64,000 nt of DNA from Hysterangium stoloniferum (lineage: Eukaryota > Basidiomycota > Agaricomycetes > Hysterangiales > Hysterangiaceae), in NCBI GenBank assembly GCA_015178975.1, contig WHVD01000071.1, positions 62,001 through 126,000 on the forward strand, given 5' to 3'. The notes beneath the pieces are model-generated. The model was not told where the DNA came from. It worked only from the letters and a program-made list of their open reading frames with translations, and did no database searches. The first letter of the stretch is position 1, and every line of letters begins with the position of its first letter. A program made the translations under genes and the position numbers. Positions 1 to 8,559 of this stretch are shown here, in pieces.

Positions 1-37
1 TTGTTTCTATAAGAAAAAATTGTTAGGAAAGGTTTTT

Positions 38-618
38 TTAGGAAGTCAAGCCTATGTTGGGGCTCGACCGCCCTGGTACATCCTCCTCCTTGTCCTCCTC
101 CTCCTTGTCATCGGACTCCGAAGGCATCGTGGCCTTGTGCTGAAAAAAAAATATATAAGCCAAGTTCGCAAGAGATACAGGAACTGACTTACCTTTCCCT
201 CCCACTTCTTTTTCGCCACCTCCTCTCGCGCCCGATTGGCCTCCTGCTGCTTCATCTTCACAAGCACTGCATCCCAGTGCTTGTGTGCAGCCTCCTCTGC
301 CACCAGCTTCTTCTCCTCAGCCTCGATGGCCGCCAACTCCTCCTTCTCTTTCCACTCCTCCTCCTTCTCTTTCCACTCCTCCTCCTTCTCTTTCCACTCC
401 TCCTCCTTCTCTTTCCACTCCTCCTCCTTCTCTTTCCACTCCTCCTCCTTCTCTTTCCACTCCTCCTCCTTCTCTTTCCACTCCTCCTCCTCATGTGCTT
501 TCCTCTTCTCCTCGAGATGGTGTCGACATTCCTGCGCACTAGTAGGTCCACTCGGAACCGACATGGGAGTGACCATCAACCGAACAGGAAAGGGTTTCGA
601 CCCCGAACCTATGGTCAT
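38..618 (-). CDS. Hypothetical charged coiled-coil protein, two exons
   Basis: I do not recognise a named family. The first exon (618-193) codes for 142 residues. An intron at 192-140 (53 nt) starts GTAAGT and ends in a T-run followed by CAG, and joins at phase 0 to a second exon (139-38) that adds 33 residues rich in D, E and K before a TAA. The total is about 175 residues. The middle is seven copies of the heptad EEEWKEK, followed by a helical A/E/K-rich stretch, so an extended coiled coil is likely. The first ATG (618) gives an N-terminus with no obvious signal; the ATG at about 561 (MSVPSGPTSAQEC) is an equally good start. The gene could belong to the host or lie antisense inside an LTR element whose 3' LTR begins at 794. 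The splice sites are seen; the function is unknown. Confidence 0.5.
341..493. repeat. 21-bp coding minisatellite, about 7 copies
   Basis: The unit tccttctctttccactcctcc is repeated almost perfectly seven times. Its length is a multiple of three, so copy-number change keeps the minus-strand heptad EEEWKEK in frame. The sense strand is a pyrimidine-rich tract, and the long plus-strand frames over it are shadows. Confidence 0.9.
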
Positions 619-793
619 GGTGGTTAAGGGAAAAGAAGTGAAAATTCAAGCGCCAAGACCCCTGGAATGTTTATATGTAAATTTTTTGCCAAGTCACATG
701 ATGTTTTGACACACCCAACCATACCCGACGAGTTTTTACATACAGGATCTAGATTTTCGGCCTCCTTGGGATTTTGGCCAAATGGGGAGATAC

Positions 794-1538
794 TGTTATG
801 ACCATGTCGCAACCCTATCAGTCCCTGAGGTTATTGCCACTTATTGATGATTCAAGTGACTGTTCAAGTCACCACATCGGAAACCATCGGCCTCCTGAAG
901 CTGATGTGTGCTTTTGCGATGATCAAACTCCATTTACGCCCACGTCGAGATATACTCATACTATCTGGTTAAACTTTGATACGTCCCCTTTTTATTATGA
1001 TGATGCGTTTTATCCTATGTTTCACATATGTCTATATATATCTGTAGCCCTTGAACTATTTCCTTTTACCATAGTTCCGCTCTTGGTTATCATTGGCCTC
1101 CGAACTAATCATAAACTTCCCGTTCCTAGTCAAGTTTATTTGTCAATGCTGTGTTCTGCTCTTCTCCTAGTTAGTATTTTCTAGACACCTGTTACTTGTA
1201 TATGAACCCACTGTAGTTGTAGTTACTAGGCAATCAGAATATCAACTCAGCATACCCTCTTACGCCTCCAGAAGTCTCATACTAAGAATTCCGTCTTCCA
1301 CCTTTGTGTGCGCTTGCCTCCCTCCGGTCCCTGACCCCTTGGCCCAACACTCGACTTATCCCTCGGTTCTGATCGGTAGTTTTCACCGAGAGGTATTCAT
1401 TGGGACGAGTCTTTGCCCGCCCGAAATTTAAGGACACCTGAGGGATAACTGCGAGGGCGCAGCACAGAAGCTGAAGCCAAGTCCTTCCAATCGGTCCCCA
1501 TCAGTCCACCGACATTAGTCAGTTTCCAGTTCTTAACA
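794..1538 (+). mobile_element. LTR of an LTR retrotransposon (family alpha), possibly a 3' LTR
   Basis: It begins TGTTATGACC and ends TTCTTAACA, giving TGTTA/TAACA ends. It is the inverted counterpart of 2041-3177. A TATA-like tract lies near 1030. The right flank (cttgt, 1539-1543) matches the uninterrupted repeat near 31,640, but the left flank (gatac) does not duplicate it. A purine run (aaatggggaga) ends just before the LTR, as a polypurine tract would. This suggests a 3' LTR whose element extends left out of the window. It is a fossil; its age relative to its partner is unclear. Confidence 0.65.
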
Positions 1539-2040
1539 CTTGTTCTCAGACTCGAAATGAAATAAAGAAAACATGACAATTGGTAGAATGATTTCTAGTC
1601 AATTGAAATGGGAGGAGGAGGGCAATGTCTGCTTCGTGAATAAAATAAATTGTCCTTGCACATCGTGTGACGCGAACGGCTGAAATATTGAGACACAATA
1701 TAAACAAGATTTCCCTTGCATTGGGTGGTCCATGGGGCGGCTCGTCGTGGCTAGTTGTCAGCTCTGATTTAATCAGAACCACAAGCTACCTTTCTCTTAT
1801 CCCATGTGAAATTTAATGACTGATGAGAAGTGCTGGTATTTTGAGCATCGTCTTGTCCAATGGCTTGGCCCAGCTTCCTGTTCTCCCAAAGAAATAACAC
1901 AAGAATAAAGGTGGCACATCCTGCTTTGATATGCCATAGTGGGGTATTCCATTGCAATTGTTATGGCTAGTAAATCCAATACAACTACTAGCCATGGACA
2001 GTGCTCACAATATATTCCCCAGGAGTCTAGAGAACATCGC
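1539..2040 (+). repeat. Dispersed non-coding block 'R', first part
   Basis: This sequence recurs at 31,640-32,160 and 61,640-61,960 in the same orientation and at 7,880-8,290, 36,370-36,650 and 52,930-53,400 inverted. It is interrupted at its right end by the LTR at 2041 and continues at 3178. No convincing coding frame is seen; the 60-80 codon frames are not conserved between copies. Confidence 0.75.
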
Positions 2041-3177
2041 TGTTAAGAACTGGAAACAGAGTAATGTCAGTGGACCGACAGGGACCGACGGGGACCGATG
2101 GGGACCGACAAGGACCGACAGGGACCGACAAGGACCGACAGGGACCGACAAGGACCGACAGGGACCGACAAGGACCGACAGGGACCGACAAGGACCGACA
2201 GGGACCGACAAGGACCGACAGGGACCGACAAGGACCGACAGGGACCGACAAGGACCGACAGGGACCGACAAGGACCGACAGGGACCGACAGGGACCGACA
2301 AGGACCGACAGGGACCGACAAGGACCGACAGGGACCGACAAGGACCGACAGGGACCGACAAGGACCGACAGGGACCGACAAGGACCGACAGGGACCGACA
2401 AGGACCGACAGGGACCGACAAGGACCGACAGGGACCGACAAGGACCGACAGGGACCGACAAGGACCGACAGGGACCGACAAGGACCGACAGAGACCGACA
2501 GGGACTTATGTGCTGTGCCCTCACAGTTATCCATCAGGTGTTCTTAAATTTCGGGTGGGCAAAGACTCATCCCAATGAATACCTCATACCTCTCAGTGAA
2601 AACTACCGATTGGAACTGAGGGATAAGTCAAGTGTTGGGCCAAGGGGTCGGGAACTGAAGGGAGGTGAGCGCACACAAAGGTGGAAGACGGAATTCTTAG
2701 TATGAGACTTCTGGAGGCGTAAGAGGGTATTCTGAGTTGATATTCTGATTGCCTAGTAACTACAACTACAGTGGGTTCATATACAAGTAACAGGTGTCTA
2801 GAAAATACTAACTAGGAGAAGAGCAGAACACGGCATTGACAAATAAACTTGACTAGGAACGGGAAGTTTATGATTAGTTCGGAGGCCAATGATAACCAAG
2901 AGCGGAACTACGGTAAAAGGAAATAGTTCAAGGGCTACAGATATATATAGACATATGTGAAACATAGGATAAAATGGATCATCATAATAAAAAGGGACGT
3001 ATCAAAGTTTAACCAGATAGTATGAGTATATCTTGACGTGGGTGTAAATGGAGTTTGATCATCGCGAAAGCATACAGAGGCTGATGGTTTATGATGTGGT
3101 GACTTAAACAGTAACTTGAATCGTCAATAAGTGGCAATAACCTCGGGGACTGATAGGGTTGCAACACAGTTGTAACA
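2041..3177 (-). mobile_element. Solo LTR, family alpha, enlarged by a minisatellite
   Basis: It runs from TGTTAAGAAC to GTTGTAACA and is flanked by atcgc (2036-2040) and atcac (3178-3182), a 5-bp target duplication with one difference. The empty site is visible in other copies of the same block near 36,380, 52,940 and 61,940. It is an inverted copy of 794-1538. Without the decamer array (2071-2505) its length is close to that of the partner. The orientation is inferred from the shared internal sequence. It is a fossil. Confidence 0.85.
2071..2505. repeat. 10-bp minisatellite, about 43 units, alternating 20-bp period
   Basis: Decamers gggaccgaca and aggaccgaca alternate to give a 20-bp higher-order unit. 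The alternation slips once, with two g-type units in a row at 2281-2300. The first three and last two units carry variants. Because 10 is not a multiple of 3 and no stop arises in any register, all six frames stay open across the array. That makes six long but meaningless reading frames. The array lies inside the LTR at 2041-3177. Confidence 0.95.
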
Positions 3178-3534
3178 ATCACAGTGATCATCACAAGTGA
3201 CTATCTTCACCTGTAAATTGAGTCAAATTATGTGGCCTCATCTAACTCTCCAATCTGTGTTCTGTTCGAAATGATTGTCATTTATAAATAGGATGTCAGT
3301 CTAGCCACTGATGGTGCATGCAAGTGTATTAAATGGATGTATGGCATTAATGCGTGGACCCTGCAAAGCTCACGGTGATGGTGAAAGGTGAGTATATCCA
3401 CTCTTAGATTTCACCGCCTATGACAGCTTTCTTGTTAAGTTAACAATGATGTAGAATTAGTTTAAGGAATTGGCCCATTGCACAGTGTGAATGTTCTTGG
3501 TTCTAAGATCATGGAGGTTAGTCCAGGCCCTTAA
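3178..3534 (+). repeat. Dispersed block 'R', second part
   Basis: This is the continuation of the block interrupted by the LTR at 2041. It matches 32,150-32,570 and 61,950-62,440 directly, and 36,000-36,380 and 52,560-52,940 in inverted orientation. No reading frame is conserved among the copies. Confidence 0.75.
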
Positions 3535-3845
3535 TGTTGAAATCTGCTAGCCTGGGAATCACAGTATGAGGACTCTCTACTATTGGAGCATAGCTACTTA
3601 AGAGTAGAGTGGGTAGATACTAAGCTGGTAATATTGCTAGGCTTTCAGATGAGGGATTTACTCCTCATCTGAACTAACTATATACTAGTATACATGGTCT
3701 GTGCACTGGTCTGTGCATGATGGCATGCTACGGATCTAGTGAACTCTAACTAAATATATCAATCACATGTGTGAACCAGCCGGAACCTATACAGTCACAA
3801 GACGAGATATGAGATTACAGTTAATCATGATATCATATTCTAACA
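3535..3845 (+). mobile_element. Solo LTR, family beta (311 bp)
   Basis: It starts TGTTGAAATC and ends ATTCTAACA. Perfect 5-bp duplications cttaa lie at 3530-3534 and 3846-3850. The uninterrupted target reads cccttaaatg in the inverted block near 36,030. It is closely similar over its whole length to 6359-6671. It is a fossil; there is no internal region. Confidence 0.9.
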
Positions 3846-5524
3846 CTTAAATGTATTCATAAAATGTATGGGACAACCTCAGAACTGGTGGCGATAATAC
3901 AAAGTGACTATATGCCGAAGCAAGGAAAGCCATACGAAATTGGAGTTAGTAACCTGGTCTTTCCATTCTGCAAAAAAATGTATAGGTGTATAGTGGTGTT
4001 AGTCTTTAACTTAGGATAATATAAAACTCACTGCGTATTAATTATGAACATTTCCATACTTCAGCAGTGAGGAATTACAAGTAAGCCCTTGCAGGGATTC
4101 CCTATTCTTAAGCCGCTGACTCCAAGCACTTGAATAAAATAATTACTCTACAACGACGATGAAGCCCTTTGGTTTCACCAAACCTATCATGGTCCTAAGT
4201 GGGATCACTCTGACGGCTGTGATACTCCCATCAGTGTTCCTGTGTCTGGTGCCATTTATTCCACAGTTGAACTTCTCCATGTTTCCCGCATCATTTCCAA
4301 GTATAAATCGACATGATGCAGGAAACCCTGGAGACATTCAACTGTGGAATAAACAGTAGCAGACACAGGAACACTGATGGGAGTATCATGGCTGTCAGGT
4401 GATCATGCTTAGGACCATGATGGGTTTGGTGAAGCAGAAGGGCTTCATTGTCGTTGTAAAGTAAAGGTTTTATTCAAGTGCTTGGAAGCCATCGTAGTGC
4501 AAAGTAAACCTGGGGTGGTAAGGAAAAAGGTTACATCAATAGGCAATCTTATAGCACCACAAATATTATCAATAGAATTGTGTGTCAGAACTTGGAAGAT
4601 CGGGAAATGCTGCCCAGTTTGTATAGATATTTATTCAGGGGATGAATAGTAATTGCCAATTTTCCCATACAGCCAGACATGTGTTCTTAAAATATATCAA
4701 GCTATGGAATTCCATTTACACTCTATTAAAAAATAGTACAAATTGGTAAACTATTTTTTTCATTTTCACATTAGCAGAATGAGGATAATTCTGCATTATT
4801 TATGGACAAAGATAATAGCATTTATATTCACTGTTTTAGATCTAGTGAAACCATATCGGCCGATACCCTACCCAACCTCTATTTGGCAAAAGACACAGAA
4901 AGGCCACACGATTGGAAAATGAAGCATCAATATAGATCATGGGTGATCGGGATCAGTTTTAAGTGTTGAAGCTCGGAGTTCCTTGCTCTGGAGATGCTTC
5001 TTGCCCTTGTCGGTATTAGGAAGGCCATGGAATCTCGCATGTGACTCATATATAGTATTTGAGCCGATGTTCGGACCTCTCAGCGATCAAATTCTTTATT
5101 TGCCCCTGATTTTTTATTTGTGGTGTTAGTATGGAGACATCGTCTCTATTTTTAGCTTGGCTTCTTTCTCCACAAGTGGTCACAATCATCACAATCACAC
5201 AAGGCTTCAAGCACCCATCAAAGGGTGGAGGATCGCCCGCAGGGCTGAAACAGTCGGAATAGATGGCTCAAGTATGGAGACTGTCTAATGACGAGAAACA
5301 TATTGGTGTGTATATCTTACCCGTACGGGACTAAAGATTGGCGGAAGCTACACGCAATCAAAGGGGGTGAAGTCGATGCAGGCCAGCATGGTGGGGGGCG
5401 ACCAAGGCGGAAGCCCTTCGTTAGGATGTATATTAAGGATACATTAAAAATTTATATTCGTGATAATTGGGTACCACCGATTGGCATCAATTCTCCTGCA
5501 GGTTCGGTGGGTATATGCGCTTTG
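3846..5524 (+). repeat. Dispersed block 'X' with embedded fold-back
   Basis: The stretch 3,930-5,330 is matched in inverted orientation at 33,960-35,400. Its part from about 4,490 onward is a more diverged relative of 28,540-29,660, 39,000-40,010 (inverted) and 60,480-61,580. The sequence is AT-rich and no protein is conserved in it apart from the fold-back arms at 4121-4486. Confidence 0.7.
4121..4486. repeat. Fold-back (palindromic) element, 366 bp
   Basis: The left end tccaagcacttgaataaaa is matched in reverse by ttttattcaagtgcttgga at the right, and the two arms of about 150 bp read inward as imperfect inverted copies. Each arm contains an ATG followed by codons for MKPFGFTKP and a hydrophobic stretch. 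This is the first exon of gene family B (compare 40,045-40,133). A second copy is at 34,851-35,217. No flanking target duplication is evident. It may be a fold-back element or the product of one inverted duplication later copied with its block. Confidence 0.75.
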
Positions 5525-6330
5525 TGTTACGACCGGGCAAATCCCGCCGGACTCCGGGCACTAACTCGTACGCCCCCACACGCTACAAGCACCAATCGTC
5601 TGTTTATAGGATTTCCCGCCTGGACTCCGTTACGTCAAGACTCGTTACGTTCGACCTCATTAAGACACATATCAGTCACCGGACTTCCCCTGGACCCCGT
5701 CTCTGTCTATGTCCGTCTTCGTCCCACGCATCAGTCACCGGTCCCCGCTTAGAATCCCGTCACCGCTCTAATCGAGCCCCGTTCCCGTTTTAGTCAAATG
5801 ACCTGTCACGATTTAGGACTCCGCTCCCGCTCCGTTTCCCGTTATGGGTTATGCTTTGTCACGATTCAGACTCCGCTCCGTTCCGTCCCGTTCCTAACAC
5901 CAATTTGGTGTTTACTATTCCCATTCTATGTTTTGCTCGTTTCGTCTCATTATTACTGGATTCGGTATGTCATGCATTCCACGGTCTATATAAACTGGCA
6001 GATGTTGTACATACAATCCAGTCAGAAAATTAGCTTAGATTCCCCCCAGTAATCTAATACATTTTCCTCTCTAAAACCCTACTCTTATCAGACCGCTCGC
6101 ACTAGTCGGAGCCCACGGGCTCCGGCGCATCTATCTCTCTCGACTATCTCGATTCACGACTCTCGACTCACGACCCACGAACCCCCGCCCGGACTCCCCG
6201 GGATTCCCGTCCGCCTGTCTGAAATTGGACAACACGATCTAGCGAGGGCGCAGCCTATAAGCTGAAGCCAAGTCCTACCGGATATCCCGCGGGTTTCTCC
6301 GGAAACCCGGCCTGAGTGTGTATCCTAACA
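5525..6330 (+). mobile_element. Solo LTR (806 bp), relative of family alpha
   Basis: It starts TGTTACGACC and ends TATCCTAACA. Perfect duplications ctttg lie at 5520-5524 and 6331-6335, and the empty site (gcgctttgcatatt) is intact at about 29,657. A TATA motif (tctatataaac) lies near 5,983. A stretch near 6,241 (gcgagggcgcagc, then agctgaagccaagtcc) is shared with 794-1538. The LTR is richer in G+C and CpG than its surroundings, which points to a young insertion. It is a fossil without an internal region. Confidence 0.92.
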
Positions 6331-6358
6331 CTTTGCATATTAATTGCGGGGCATATTC

Positions 6359-6671
6359 TGTTAAATTAATCTGCTAGCCTAAGTTTCACAGTCCGAGGAC
6401 TCTCTACAATTGGAGCATAGCCACTAAGAGTAGAGCGGGTAGATGCTAAGCCGGTGATATTGCTAGGCTTTCAGATGAGGGATCTACTCCTCATCTGAAC
6501 TAACTATATACTAGTATACATGGTCTGTGCACTGGTCTGTGCACGATGGCGTGCTACAGATCTAGTGAACTCTAACTAAATATATCAATCACATGTGTGA
6601 ACCGGCCGGAACCTATACAGTCACAAGATGAGATATGAGATTACAGTTAATCACGTTATCATATTCTAACA
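6359..6671 (+). mobile_element. Solo LTR, family beta (313 bp)
   Basis: It starts TGTTAAATTA and ends ATTCTAACA. Perfect duplications tattc lie at 6354-6358 and 6672-6676. The empty site (gcatattcatcac) is present near 29,680 and in inverted form near 38,970. It is the second copy of the 3535-3845 LTR, only 28 bp from the previous solo LTR. It is a fossil. Confidence 0.92.
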
Positions 6672-6825
6672 TATTCATCACAAATGCACGGTCTTGGGAG
6701 GTTCTACCCCTGTGCGAGATAAGCAAGTATGTACGAGATTGCGAAAGGGCAAGGTAGGCCGGTAGCGATGGGCGATCCCAGCGTTCATAACTAGACACAC
6801 GTCAAGTGCGATTACGTCATCACTT

Positions 6826-7640
6826 TAGTCAAGTCGCCGCTGCACACCAACTTTGATGAGGTCGCATCAACATTTATCATACACATCGCGGTTATCTAGG
6901 ATTTGATGATTCCTGGGCCTGGACCATTATCGGTCTCTTCGAAATCACGGAAGCGATCTGCCACGTGCATCAACTATTTGTAGAGGAGCTCACGGCAATC
7001 AGAGGTTGTTGCATTCAATTCTGGTTACACCCGTGCGTCACGACCACATCATTTCATCTAGCCCACCCAAACCAAAATAGGCAATATCACCCCACAACGA
7101 CGTTCCTTTTATGAATATCCGATGCGGTTTCTTGTGTGTTGCATCCACCAAGATGCGTGGTTTCGAGATATTGCTGGATCTGTATTGAAGGTGTTAGTGG
7201 ACGGCATAAATTTGAATATAGCGTCATTGTCACGTCACATTGATTCGGAGATATCAGATTCACTGTATTGGAGTATGCGCTCCTTGAAAACCTTCTTCGA
7301 TGACAGCACACCTCCCACTGGCCACACCCGCCAGCCTAATATCGTTTTTTCGTTCATTGCGCCCATCATATGGTGCGTTCACAATATTTTACTTTCCAGC
7401 ACCGTCTTACATCTGCCTCCGAAACTTTCCTACCAGCTTCTGACGAACACGATTCCGAATTGGGTTCTCCTATCGTGTGGTGATGGCATAATCGCGTTCA
7501 CTCTGACGCTGATAGCTGGATTTTACGAGCCTGAATCCGCGTGTACCACAGTGTGCAGTCTCGATATCATCGCCACGCCCGTTTCTCTTCTTCCACATTG
7601 TGTCATAATTAAGGTATTGTTGAACGTTTGAAAAAGGCCC
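6826..7640 (+). pseudogene. Gene family A remnant
   Basis: The translation follows the protein of 62,706-64,000: HTNFDEVAS-like sequence near 6,845, an LTAIRGC-like stretch near 6,990, then CCIHQDAWFRDIAG near 7,140, SRHIDSEISDSLYW near 7,230 and LTLIAGF..PESACTTV near 7,510. The longest open piece is 7122-7631. The 5' exons are missing and the sequence leaves the alignment after about 7,630. Upstream it is joined to block X through the solo LTRs. The frame shifts several times, so it is non-functional. Confidence 0.7.
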
Positions 7641-8290
7641 CCCCGTCTCCATTTAGATCCATGTATCTATCGTTCAGGCTCATGTTACCTTCATCCCAGT
7701 GTTCAATGGACAGGATACATGATCATAGGTTGCGAAATATAAGAACACATACAGTCATCTTTCACCGTCGCCGCGAGCGTTGCAGGTTCCACGCGTTGAT
7801 GGCATACATCCGTGGAATACACTTGCGGGCTTATAAACGACAATCATTTCAAACAGAACGCGTATTTGAGAGTTGTATGAAGCTACATAATTTGACTCAA
7901 TTTAAAGGCAAAGATAGTCACTTGTAATGATCGCTGCCAGGTTCTCTAGAAGATGTTGAATATATTGTCAGCACTCACCGTGGCTGGAGTCACATCGGAT
8001 TTACTAGCCATAACAATTTCAATGGCATCCCAATAGTGCGTGTAAAAGGAGGTAATGCCACCTGGATTCTTGTGTTATGTGTTTGGGAGAACAGGAAGCC
8101 GGGCGACGCCATTGGACAACACGATGATCAAAATACGAGCACTTCTCATCAGGCATGACCTTTCACATTGGATAAGAGAACGGTAGCTCGTGGTTCCTAT
8201 CAAATATTATCTGACAAATATCTACGACGCCTCATGGAGCAGCCAATACACGGGAAATTGTGTTTATGTTGTGTCTCAATATTTCAGTCG
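7641..8290 (-). repeat. Dispersed block 'R', inverted copy
   Basis: From about 7,700 on it is the reverse complement of the block seen at 1539-2040, 3178-3534 and 61,640-62,200, including the landmark near the splice-like tract ttctctagaag. A short piece (about 7,671-7,725) recurs at about 42,758-42,812. No gene is seen. Confidence 0.65.
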
Positions 8291-8559
8291 TTCGTGTAAG
8301 GCTGCCGTCAATTGCAGCCTCACTGAGTCTCAGTCCAACGTTGACTCGAGTATATTCGTCTAAGAACGGAGACGGCAGTACACGATAGTGACGGTAGGTA
8401 AAAACGATATTGAAAAACTACTACGCGAGTTTATTCTAATTATCTAAGGGAGCGGATACTAAATATTAAAGGTCCGTTGTGGTAAGCTTCACCAGGCTTA
8501 CAGTTCGCGTCACACAATCCCCAGTATCCGGACATTTCCGCTACTATGTCAGTCGACTG
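8291..8559. other. Unassigned spacer
   Basis: I find no conserved reading frame, repeat partner or RNA gene here. Confidence 0.4.

Noticed and set aside
236-709. Plus-strand frames over the 21-bp minisatellite (FHSSSFS- and LLLLFPL-type)
   Set aside because: They are shadows of the minus-strand heptad repeat, which alone has a clean intron and flanking coding-like sequence.
1952-2705. Six long frames (149-213 codons) over the decamer array, rich in GPTGTDKDRQ or SLSVPVGPCR
   Set aside because: All six registers are open because a 10-bp unit without stops cycles through every frame. The inverted sister LTR has no such frame, so these are repeat artefacts.
775-3190. A DNA transposon with 750-bp terminal inverted repeats
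   Set aside because: Each arm has its own TG/CA ends. The right arm has its own target duplication and empty site, and the sequence between the arms is a dispersed repeat that exists elsewhere without them. Two separate LTRs explain it better.
5288-5793. ORFs of 154 and 108 codons
   Set aside because: They run across the boundary of the solo LTR at 5525 into LTR sequence and are absent at the empty site.
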